Source of the DNA: JAAAOZ01 sp964496595
GTDB lineage: Bacteria > Chloroflexota > Anaerolineae > B4-G1 > SLSP01
Assembly (NCBI GenBank): GCA_964496595.1
Contig: CAZCAI010000110.1
Coordinates: 1-17,093, forward strand
Direction of reading: 5' to 3'
DNA length: 17,093 nt
A program made the translations under genes and the position numbers. The notes under the pieces were generated by a model. It searched no databases and was not told the DNA's origin. It was given only the letters and a program-made list of their open reading frames with translations. Below, piece by piece: positions 7,548 through 14,318 of the stretch (its first letter is position 1; each line of letters starts with the position of its first letter).

Positions 7548-9824
7548 ATGAAAGGTAACTACGTTGGTCGTATCGTCCCCCGCACCGATGCGCGGAGTAA
7601 AGTCGATGGCTCGGCGATGTATCCCGGCGACTTCACGATGGAGGGGCAGCTCTATATGAAGCTCCTCTTCGCCGAGCGCCCGCACGCGCGCGTCGTCGAG
7701 ATCGACACCGCCGAGGCCGAGGCGCTGCCCGGCGTGGTGCACATCTTCACGGCGAAAGACGTGCCCGTCAATGAGTACGGGCTGCAATATCCAGATCAGC
7801 CGGTGCTCTGCGGCCCCGGCAGCGATAAAGAGGGCGCCGATGTCGTGCGCTTCGTTGGCGATCAGGTGGCGGCGGTCGTGGCCGAAAGTGAGGAGATCGC
7901 GGCCCAGGCCGTCGAGCTGATCGCGGTCGCCTACGAGGATCTGCCCGTCATCACCGATCCCCGCGAGGCGCTGAAGCCGGACTCGCCCCGGCTGCACCCG
8001 CCCTATCCGGGCATCGATATCCATCCAGAGCTGGTCTTCGAGCACAACATCGCCTCGCGCCATCGCATCAACCAGGGCGATGTGGACGCGGCGTGGATGG
8101 AGGCGAATGTCGTCGTCGAGGCGGAGTACGAGATCCCCGGCCAGGAGCACGCCTTTCTCCAACCGGAGGCCGGGCTGGGCTACATCGATGACGAGGGCCG
8201 CGTCACCGTGCTCACGGGCGGGCAGTGGGTGCATGAGGATCTGCACGAAATCGCCCACGCCTTGGATCTGCCGGAAGAGCAGGTGCGCGTGATCTACAGC
8301 GCGATTGGCGGCGCGTTCGGCGGCAAAGAGGATATGTCGGTGCAGATTGTGCTGGCGTTGGCCGCGCGGGAGTTGCAGCGGCCGGTGAAGCTCGTCTGGA
8401 GCCGGGAGGAGTCGATCAAGGGCCATCACAAGCGCCATCGCGCCTTCGCCCGCGCGCGCTGGGCGGCGACCAAGGATGGGGAGCTGATCGCGGCGGAGAC
8501 GCGCGTCGTCGCCGACGCCGGCGCCTACGTCTACACCACCAACAAGGTGTTGGGCAACTTAGTCCTCACCTGTAACGGCCCCTACAAAGTCCCCAACGTC
8601 AAGACCGAGGTGCTGGGCGTCTACACCAACAACATCCCCGGCGGGGCCTTTCGGGGCTTTGGTGCGCCGCAGGGCAACTTCATCGCCGAATCGCAGATGA
8701 ACAAGTTGGCCGAGGCGTTGGAGATGGACCCCGTCGAATTCCGCCTGCGCAACATCGTGCACGAGGGCGATCCGATGCCGTGGGGCAAACCGCTGCCCGA
8801 CAGCGCCCAGGGCCTGGAGGATTCTCTGATCGCGGCGGCGCAGGCCGTTGGATGGAAGCAGCACGAGGGTCTGTGGCGTGCGCCGGAGATCGCGGCGCGG
8901 CCCGATGATCCACCCTATATCCAGCGCGGCGTGGGCCTGGCGTTGGGCGTGAAGAACGTGGGCTTCTCCTTCGGCTATCAGGAGAATGCGTGGGCCGGCA
9001 TCGAGTTGCGGGGCGGGGGTGAGATCGAAGAGGCGGTGGTCTATGCGGCCAGTTCCGATGTCGGTCAGGGGACGCGCACCGTCATCCGGCAGATGGCGGC
9101 CGAGGCGCTGGGTATCGCGCTCGACCGGGTCAAGCTCGAGCCGATGGATAGCGCCGTCACCGGAAGCTCCGGCTCCTGCTCCGCCTCGCGGATGACCTTT
9201 ATGATCGGGAACGCGGTGCGCGGCGCGGCGGAGGCCGCGCTGGAGGAATGGCGCGCCGAGGAGCGCCCGGCCAAGGCCGAGCACACCTACCTGGCCCCGA
9301 AGACGACTCAGATCCACCCGGAGACCGGCTACGGCGACCCCAACTTCTCCTATGGCTACGTCACCATCGCCGTCGAGGCGGCCGTCGATGCGCAGACGGG
9401 CCAACTTCACTTCCCCAAGTTGGTCTGCGCCAACGATGTGGGCCAGGCGATCAACCCGCGCCTGCTCACGGGCCAGATCGAAGGGGGCGCCGTGCAGGGC
9501 CTGGGATGGGCGACGACCGAGAACTTCATCGAGCGCGAGGGCCGGCTGCTGACCGACCGCCTGAGCACCTATCTCATCCCCACGATTGATGACATCCCCG
9601 ACGAGGTGACGGCCATCATCATCGAAAACGAGGAGCCGCACGGGCCGTGGGGCGCGCGCGGCATGGCGGAGATGCCCTTCATCCCGGTGGCGGCGGCGGT
9701 GCATCACGCCCTGCGCGATGCCACCGGCGTCTGGTATCATAAATTCCCCTTCACGGTGGAGCGCGTGCTGCGCGGCCTGAAGGGCGAGCTGGAAGAGGTG
9801 AAGAGCGGGGTGGATCTCGAATGA
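7548..9824 (+). CDS. xanthine dehydrogenase-family molybdopterin-binding (large) subunit
   Basis: The 758-residue protein is the catalytic subunit of a molybdenum hydroxylase, which hydroxylates a carbon next to nitrogen in a heterocycle or an aldehyde using water. Family motifs in order: QEHAFLQPEAGLG (199-211), GGAFGGKED (254-262), AFRGFGAPQG (367-376), DVGQGTRT (504-511), DVGQAINP (630-637) and GARGMAE (702-708), where Glu708 aligns with the catalytic Glu of the family. Glu261 matches bovine xanthine oxidase Glu802, but the position of Arg880 falls at Asn337 or Leu338, so the substrate is probably not xanthine bound in the usual way. AAGGAG (7534-7539) lies 8 bases before the ATG. The partner FAD/FeS subunit is at 3929-5383. 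No XdhC-type cofactor-insertion gene is present in the window. Confidence 0.94.
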   Translation: MKGNYVGRIVPRTDARSKVDGSAMYPGDFTMEGQLYMKLLFAERPHARVVEIDTAEAEALPGVVHIFTAKDVPVNEYGLQYPDQPVLCGPGSDKEGADVVRFVGDQVAAVVAESEEIAAQAVELIAVAYEDLPVITDPREALKPDSPRLHPPYPGIDIHPELVFEHNIASRHRINQGDVDAAWMEANVVVEAEYEIPGQEHAFLQPEAGLGYIDDEGRVTVLTGGQWVHEDLHEIAHALDLPEEQVRVIYSAIGGAFGGKEDMSVQIVLALAARELQRPVKLVWSREESIKGHHKRHRAFARARWAATKDGELIAAETRVVADAGAYVYTTNKVLGNLVLTCNGPYKVPNVKTEVLGVYTNNIPGGAFRGFGAPQGNFIAESQMNKLAEALEMDPVEFRLRNIVHEGDPMPWGKPLPDSAQGLEDSLIAAAQAVGWKQHEGLWRAPEIAARPDDPPYIQRGVGLALGVKNVGFSFGYQENAWAGIELRGGGEIEEAVVYAASSDVGQGTRTVIRQMAAEALGIALDRVKLEPMDSAVTGSSGSCSASRMTFMIGNAVRGAAEAALEEWRAEERPAKAEHTYLAPKTTQIHPETGYGDPNFSYGYVTIAVEAAVDAQTGQLHFPKLVCANDVGQAINPRLLTGQIEGGAVQGLGWATTENFIEREGRLLTDRLSTYLIPTIDDIPDEVTAIIIENEEPHGPWGARGMAEMPFIPVAAAVHHALRDATGVWYHKFPFTVERVLRGLKGELEEVKSGVDLE

Positions 9825-10810
9825 CTGAGGATGCCAGGCCCCGCGTCTTTGTGACCCGCAAGATTCCCGCCGCCGGATTGGATCGCCTGCGCGAGCGGTG
9901 CGACGTGGCGGTGTGGGAGGCGCCAACGCCGGCGCCTCGCGAGGTGCTTCTGGAGGAGGCCGCCGAGGCGGCGGGTTTGCTGACGTTGCTCTCCGACCGC
10001 ATCGACGCTGAGGTGCTGGCGGCGGCCCCGCACCTGCGGGCGATCAGCCAGTACGCCGTGGGCTACGACAACATCGATGTCGATGCGGCGACGGCGCGCG
10101 GCATCCCCGTGGGCAACACGCCCGACGTGCTCACCGAGGCGACGGCGGATCTGGCCTTCGCGCTGTTGATGGCCGCCGCGCGGCGCGTGGTCGCGGGCGT
10201 GGACAACGTCCGCGCCGGCGAGTGGATCACCTGGGGGCCGGAGATCCTGCTGGGCCGCGATGTCTGGGGCGCGACGCTGGGCATCGTGGGGCTGGGGCGC
10301 ATCGGTCAGGCGATGGCGCGGCGCGGGCGCGGCTTTGGGATGCGCGTGCTCTACGCCGGCCCGCATCGTAAGCCGGAGGCCGAATCGGCGTTAGACGCGC
10401 GCTACGTGCCGTTGGATGAGCTGCTGGCCGCATCGGATTACGTCAGCCTGCATTGCCCGCTCGCGCCGGAGACCGAGGGACTGATCGGCGCGGAGGCGTT
10501 GCAGCGGATGCCCTCGCGCGCGATCTTGATCAACACCGCGCGCGGCAAAATCGTCCAGACGGCGGCCCTGCTCCAGGCGCTGCGCGAGGAGTGGATCGCG
10601 GGCGCCGCGTTGGATGTCACCGATCCAGAGCCGATCCCGGCCTCGCATCCCCTGGTCGCGCACGCCAGATGCATCATCACGCCCCACATCGGCAGCGCCA
10701 GCGTCACCGCCCGCACCGAGATGGCCGAGGTCGCGGCGGAGAATCTGCTGGCCGGCCTGCGCGGCGAGGAGATGCCGTTCTGCGTCAATCCCTCGGTCTA
10801 TGAGGACTAG
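9821..10810 (+). CDS. D-isomer-specific 2-hydroxyacid dehydrogenase (glyoxylate/hydroxypyruvate reductase-like)
   Basis: The 329-residue protein has the family layout and normal length. The substrate domain contains QYAVGYDNIDV (77-87) and NTPDVLTEATADLAFALL (99-116), typical of the glyoxylate/hydroxypyruvate reductase branch. The NAD(P)-binding fold carries GLGRIG (157-162). The catalytic triad is visible as Arg241 in NTARG, Glu270 in DPEP and His289 in TPHIGS. It should reduce a 2-oxoacid, or oxidise the D-hydroxyacid, in the cytoplasm; the exact substrate cannot be fixed from sequence. Its ATG overlaps the stop of the large hydroxylase subunit in an ATGA, so it is translationally coupled to that gene. 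This suggests it handles a product of the same pathway. Confidence 0.93.
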   Translation: MTEDARPRVFVTRKIPAAGLDRLRERCDVAVWEAPTPAPREVLLEEAAEAAGLLTLLSDRIDAEVLAAAPHLRAISQYAVGYDNIDVDAATARGIPVGNTPDVLTEATADLAFALLMAAARRVVAGVDNVRAGEWITWGPEILLGRDVWGATLGIVGLGRIGQAMARRGRGFGMRVLYAGPHRKPEAESALDARYVPLDELLAASDYVSLHCPLAPETEGLIGAEALQRMPSRAILINTARGKIVQTAALLQALREEWIAGAALDVTDPEPIPASHPLVAHARCIITPHIGSASVTARTEMAEVAAENLLAGLRGEEMPFCVNPSVYED

Positions 10811-10848
10811 AGCTTTTCAATTGTGTCATTATATGTCAGTGGCTCTAA

Positions 10849-10912
10849 GCGGATTGTCAAATCCGCGTGCTTGATAAGTTGGCTGGTGTGAAACGGGGAA
10901 TTGACGTTCCCC
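10849..10912 (+). promoter_or_regulatory. structured leader of the homocysteine methyltransferase gene
   Basis: Two clear hairpins lie in the 152-base gap: GCGGATT (10849-10855) with AATCCGC (10860-10866), loop GTCA; and GGGGAA (10895-10900) with TTCCCC (10907-10912), loop TTGACG. Neither has a T run. The first may mark the end of the previous transcript; the second lies 50 bases before the start codon. GGTGTGAAAC (10885-10894) beside the second is faintly like part of the cobalamin riboswitch core, but the other conserved boxes are not visible. Confidence 0.3.
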
Positions 10913-10962
10913 TTGGAGCGAGAATGGGAAAGCCCGATTACGAAGACAAGGAGAGTTAAACT

Positions 10963-11856
10963 ATGGCGGATTTCAGACAAGCATTGCGCGAGCGCGCGGT
11001 TTTAGTCGCCGATGGGGCGATGGGCACGGCGTTGCATTTGGCGGGATTGCCGGCAGGCGCGGCGCCGGAGCGCTGGAATTTGAAGCGCCCCAAGGCGATC
11101 CGCAAACTACATCGTGGTTATATCGAGGCGGGCGCCGATTTGATTCTCACCAACACCTTCGGCGGCAATCGCTACCGCCTGGAGCGCGACGGCCTGGCGG
11201 ATCGCCTGCATGAGATCAACGTGGCGGCGGCGACGGTGGCGCGCGAGGCGGCGGACGAAGCCGAGCGGACGGTCTTCGTCGCGGGCGACATCGGTCCCAC
11301 GGGGAAGATGCTGGCGCCGTTGGGCGCGCTGAGCTATGAGGACGCGGTTGCGGCCTTCGCGGCGCAGGCCGAGGCGCTGATGGCCGGCGGCGTCGATGTG
11401 CTGCTCATCGAGACGATGAGCGACCTCAACGAGGCCCAGGCCGCCATCGAAGGCGTGCGGCAGGTGGCCGAGGATATGCCGCTGCTGGCGACGATGAGCT
11501 TCGACACGAAGGGGCGCACGATGATGGGCGTCAAGCCGGAGCAGGCGGCCACGACGCTGGCCGCGCTGCCGGTGGATGTGATCGGCGCGAATTGTGGGCG
11601 TACCTTGGATGAGACGCTGACCGCCATCCGCAAGATGCGCGCTGCGCTCCCGGACGCGATCCTGATGGCGAAACCCAACGCCGGCTTGCCACACACCGAG
11701 GGCGGCGATCTGGTCTACGATGTCACCCCGGCGGTGATGGCCGAGTATGCCCGGCGCTTCATCGCGGAGGCGGGTGTGAAGATCTTCGGCGGCTGTTGCG
11801 GCTCGACCGTCGAGCATATCCGGGCGGTGGCGGCGGCGCTGAAGGGGGAATCTTAG
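10963..11856 (+). CDS. Zn-dependent homocysteine S-methyltransferase domain protein
   Basis: The 297-residue protein is a stand-alone homocysteine-binding domain, as in BHMT, MmuM and the N-terminus of MetH. Motifs are DGAMGTALHLAG (17-28), ILTNTFGGNR (61-70), ETMSDLNEA (150-158), GANCG with Cys211, KPNAGLP (237-243) and GGCCGST with Cys278 and Cys279; the three cysteines are the expected zinc ligands. It should move a methyl group to homocysteine to form methionine in the cytoplasm. It lacks the folate, cobalamin and activation domains of full MetH, so the donor may be a small methyl compound, or separate subunits may supply them from elsewhere. AAGGAG (10948-10953) lies 9 bases before the ATG. 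It probably shares a transcript with the Nudix gene, which starts 4 bases after its stop. Confidence 0.92.
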   Translation: MADFRQALRERAVLVADGAMGTALHLAGLPAGAAPERWNLKRPKAIRKLHRGYIEAGADLILTNTFGGNRYRLERDGLADRLHEINVAAATVAREAADEAERTVFVAGDIGPTGKMLAPLGALSYEDAVAAFAAQAEALMAGGVDVLLIETMSDLNEAQAAIEGVRQVAEDMPLLATMSFDTKGRTMMGVKPEQAATTLAALPVDVIGANCGRTLDETLTAIRKMRAALPDAILMAKPNAGLPHTEGGDLVYDVTPAVMAEYARRFIAEAGVKIFGGCCGSTVEHIRAVAAALKGES

Positions 11857-11860
11857 TTGG

Positions 11861-12379
11861 ATGACCGTTCCTCCGGTGCGACGTTTAGCCGCGCGCGCCG
11901 TTGTCATCAATCCTGAGCACCAAATCCTGCTCCAACATGCACGTGATCTTCCCCTCTGGGCGATTCCTGGCGGGGGCATCGAAGCGGGAGAAGGGCCTGA
12001 AGATGCTGCGATTCGTGAGACGCGCGAAGAAACAGGCTATCACATCACCGTTGAAGCCTTTTTCGGTGTGTATTGGCAACCGCAACTTCCTACCAGCAGC
12101 ACAACCTATCTCTGCCGGGGAAACGTCGTGGGCGGCGAGCCTTTAACGCAGGGGCCAGAAACGCGGGCCGTTCGATGGTTCCCCGTCGCTACCTTGCCGT
12201 GGCGCTTGCCGGGCTTGTATCGTCGTTTTGTCGAAATTGCCCTCGACCCCACATCTACGGAATCACCCGCCACGACTGAGCCACAACCTATCTACCTCTC
12301 TACGCTTGAGGTGATGATTGTCCGGGCCATTCGTCGTATCCGACGTTTGTGCTTGTTTCCCTCACCCCGCGTGCTATAA
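11861..12379 (+). CDS. Nudix hydrolase
   Basis: The 172-residue protein carries a complete Nudix box at residues 38-60, with Gly38, Glu44, Arg52-Glu53, Glu56-Glu57 and Gly59 matching G-x5-E-x7-RE-U-x-EE-x-G-U. Such enzymes cleave nucleoside diphosphates linked to another moiety with Mg2+; the substrate cannot be read from the box. The flanking strands (LAARAVVINPEHQILL before, FFGVYWQPQ after) fit the fold. The C-terminal 40 residues are basic and low-complexity and not part of the core fold. A purine run (GGGGGA) within the last codons of the previous gene probably serves as ribosome binding site, with only 4 bases between genes. Its codon use is less GC-biased than its neighbours. Confidence 0.92.
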   Translation: MTVPPVRRLAARAVVINPEHQILLQHARDLPLWAIPGGGIEAGEGPEDAAIRETREETGYHITVEAFFGVYWQPQLPTSSTTYLCRGNVVGGEPLTQGPETRAVRWFPVATLPWRLPGLYRRFVEIALDPTSTESPATTEPQPIYLSTLEVMIVRAIRRIRRLCLFPSPRVL

Positions 12380-12380
12380 T
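12352..12380 (+). promoter_or_regulatory. extended -10 promoter for the AIM24 gene
   Basis: A perfect TATAAT lies at 12375-12380, preceded by TGC (12372-12374), making an extended -10. A weak -35, CTTGTT (12352-12357), is 17 bases upstream. The stop codon TAA of the Nudix gene (12377-12379) is part of the -10 box. The start codon of the AIM24 gene is about 55 bases downstream. Confidence 0.65.
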
Positions 12381-12434
12381 CCGAGTTGGGAGCTATGCTC
12401 ACTATCATTCTTTTAATATCTAGGAGGATGTACG

Positions 12435-13115
12435 ATGCGCTACGAAATTCACGGGACCACGATGCAAAGTTTGGACGTGCACTTAGACGCGGGCGAGTCG
12501 ATGTATACAGAGTCTGGCGGCATGGCATGGATGATGGGCAACGTCGAGATGAAGACCAACACCAAGGGCGGGCTGATGGCCGGGCTGGGCCGCAAGTTGG
12601 CGGGCGAGTCGCTCTTTATGACCACTTACACCAGCAAGGCGCCGGATGCTCTGGTCGTCTTCACCCCGGAGGCGCCGGGCAAAATTATGGACTTCCGTCT
12701 GGAGGCGGGTCAGAGCTTGATCTGCCAGAAGGACGCCTTTATGTGCGCTGAGGACTCGGTCAAAATGGAGATGCACTTCCGCAAGAAGTTGGGCGCGGGC
12801 TTCTTCGGCGGCGAGGGCTTTGTGCTGCAGAAGGTCACCGGGCCGGGAGCCGTCTTCCTGGAGATCCCTGGCGAGGTGCGCGAGTACACGCTCTCGCCCG
12901 GCCAGGTGATGCGGGTCGATCCGGGGCATATCGCCTTCTTTGAACCCACTGTCGATTATGACATCGAGCGGGTCAAGGGCCTGACCAACGTGCTTTTCGG
13001 CGGCGAGGGCTTGTTCTTAGCCACGATGCGCGGCACTGGGAAGCTGTGGCTTCAAACCCTGCCGCTCTCCAATCTGGCCGCGAAACTTTCCAAGTACCTG
13101 CCGACCAGTAGCTAA
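12435..13115 (+). CDS. AIM24 / TIGR00266 family protein
   Basis: The 226-residue protein fits the AIM24 family (bacterial TIGR00266), a beta-rich fold of about 220 residues related to tryptophan RNA-binding attenuator-like barrels. Signatures include SMYTESGGMAWM (22-33), GGLMAGLGRKLAGES (45-59), FFGGEGFVLQKVTGPG (123-138) and GGEGLFLATMRGTGKLWLQTLP (189-210). There is no signal peptide or membrane segment. The bacterial function is not established; the mitochondrial relative in yeast affects inner-membrane organisation. AGGAGG (12422-12427) lies 7 bases before the ATG, a strong ribosome binding site, and a near-consensus promoter lies just upstream. It therefore looks like a well-expressed single gene. 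Confidence 0.92.
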   Translation: MRYEIHGTTMQSLDVHLDAGESMYTESGGMAWMMGNVEMKTNTKGGLMAGLGRKLAGESLFMTTYTSKAPDALVVFTPEAPGKIMDFRLEAGQSLICQKDAFMCAEDSVKMEMHFRKKLGAGFFGGEGFVLQKVTGPGAVFLEIPGEVREYTLSPGQVMRVDPGHIAFFEPTVDYDIERVKGLTNVLFGGEGLFLATMRGTGKLWLQTLPLSNLAAKLSKYLPTSS

Positions 13116-13146
13116 GCGCTATCCCGCATCATAATCGTTGATCTCG

Positions 13147-13199
13147 TTGGCCTGGAGCATCCCTGGCATCTGATGTTCAGGGAAAGCGCTCCAGGCCAA
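13147..13199. repeat. long hairpin: 12-bp outer and 6-bp inner stem
   Basis: TTGGCCTGGAGC (13147-13158) pairs perfectly with GCTCCAGGCCAA (13188-13199). Inside it TCCCTG (13160-13165) pairs with CAGGGA (13178-13183). No T run follows, so it is not a classic intrinsic terminator, although it sits 31 bases after the AIM24 stop and could act as a 3' mRNA barrier or be a dispersed palindromic element. Confidence 0.6.
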
Positions 13200-13254
13200 T
13201 GTTACATATAGCCTATGATCTTGCTTTGTATCTGTTTGGTTTTCTAAGCGGACT

Positions 13255-13332
13255 AAGTGCAACGCACTTGATCTGAAGAAGAGACGCGACCTTATGCAGT
13301 ATATGCGCAGCGTCAAGCCAGAAGTGCGTTGC
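13255..13332. repeat. nested inverted repeat with 11-bp ends
   Basis: GCAACGCACTT (13259-13269) and AAGTGCGTTGC (13322-13332) are perfect inverted copies 52 bases apart. A second stem, GACGC (13283-13287) with GCGTC (13310-13314), lies inside. The left end also forms its own small palindrome, AAGTGC-AAC-GCACTT (13255-13269), so two alternative folds compete. Confidence 0.5.
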
Positions 13333-13461
13333 CCCTCACAAGACTAAACGGTTACCTTGCTGTATTATTCCCTATTCCTTCGCGACGCTGTGTTTGATAC
13401 GTTTTTATTTGCCTATTTGTTGCTTTGATGCTTTGTATTTATTCCCAAGGAGTGTGATCTT

Positions 13462-14301
13462 ATGGTGCGTATTATTGGAGATACAACCTCTGTCCTTGAT
13501 CCGGCCTTCGTCGAGGCGCACGATGTGCCGGTGATTCCTCAAGTTATTCACATCGATGGGGAGACCTATTTGGAGGGCGAGGAAATCGACATCCCGACAT
13601 TTATGGAGAAGATGGACAGCGCCAAGGAATTGCCGAAGACCTCGGCGCCGCCGCCGAAGCTATTCGTGGAGCTGTTCGAGCGCCTGGCGCCGACCGGCGA
13701 TCCGGGGATCTGCATCCTGCCCTCGTCCGCGGTGAGCGGGACGGTGCGCTCGGCCACGGTGGCGAAGCGGGAATTTCCCGCCGCCGATATTCGCATCATC
13801 GACACGGGCTTCATCGCCGGGCCAGTGCGCAGTATGATCGAGGTGGCGGTCTCGTGGGCGGAGTCCGGCGTCGACGCGGACACCATCGAAGAGCGCATTT
13901 ACGAGATGATGCCGCGCTGCAAGCTCTACTTCGTCGTCGATACGCTCAAGTACCTGGCGATGGGCGGGCGCATCGGCGGGGCCGCCGCGCTGATGGGCGG
14001 CATCTTGAAGATCAAGCCGGTGTTGATGTTCGATAATTCGCGCGTCGATGTCTTCGAGAAGATCCGCACCAAGCGGCGCGCCCTTAATCGGATAAAGGAA
14101 CTGGCTTACGAACAGATCGCGCGCGAGCGCGACGGGCACTTGACCGTTATGCACGCCGGTGTCCCCAGTGAGGGTCAAGCGCTGGCTGCTGAGCTGGCGG
14201 AGACGTTGGGCTATTCGGACGTCCCGGTGTTGGATATGCCGCCGGCCATCGTCACGCACGGCGGGCCGGGTATCTTAGGCGTCGGGTTCTTCACAGACTA
14301 G
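13462..14301 (+). CDS. DegV family protein (fatty-acid-binding, FakB-like)
   Basis: The 279-residue protein has normal DegV length and motifs: DTTS near the N-terminus (7-10), KTSAPPP (59-65) in place of the common TSQPSP, PSSAVSGTVRSA (88-98), VDTLKYLAMGGRIG (159-172), KIKPVLMF (183-190) and THGGPGILGVGFF (265-277). DegV proteins bind a fatty acid and, in FakAB systems, present it to the kinase FakA for phosphorylation and entry into phospholipids. No FakA is present in the window, so the role here is inferred from the family. AAGGAG (13447-13452) lies 9 bases before the ATG. The next gene starts 17 bases after its stop, suggesting an operon with the GNAT-like and sulfotransferase genes. Confidence 0.93.
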   Translation: MVRIIGDTTSVLDPAFVEAHDVPVIPQVIHIDGETYLEGEEIDIPTFMEKMDSAKELPKTSAPPPKLFVELFERLAPTGDPGICILPSSAVSGTVRSATVAKREFPAADIRIIDTGFIAGPVRSMIEVAVSWAESGVDADTIEERIYEMMPRCKLYFVVDTLKYLAMGGRIGGAAALMGGILKIKPVLMFDNSRVDVFEKIRTKRRALNRIKELAYEQIARERDGHLTVMHAGVPSEGQALAAELAETLGYSDVPVLDMPPAIVTHGGPGILGVGFFTD

Positions 14302-14318
14302 GGGACATAGGGAGCGAG

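Larger units (their letters stand above)
13116..13461. other. 346-base AT-rich spacer with inverted repeats
   Basis: No supportable gene is present. A short minus-strand frame (13119-13316) has no family resemblance and follows the base composition of the spacer. The stretch contains two inverted-repeat structures, listed separately, and a T-rich leader (about 13390-13443) just before the DegV gene. It is the least GC-rich stretch of the right half of the window. Confidence 0.6.

Noticed and set aside
8559..9926. Long open frame of 455 codons on the minus strand over the large hydroxylase subunit
   Set aside because: It is antisense to a gene with clear motifs, has Arg/His/Leu-rich shadow composition, and no ribosome binding site or family resemblance.
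11107..11979. Minus-strand frame of 290 codons across the methyltransferase gene
   Set aside because: It is the mirror of a GC-rich coding frame, spans two plus-strand genes and has no motifs.
13147..13199. Intrinsic terminator for the AIM24 gene
   Set aside because: The stem is strong but no T run follows on the plus strand and no A run precedes it for the minus strand.
13119..13316. 65-codon minus-strand frame in the spacer before DegV
   Set aside because: It has no family resemblance and is built from inverted-repeat sequence.
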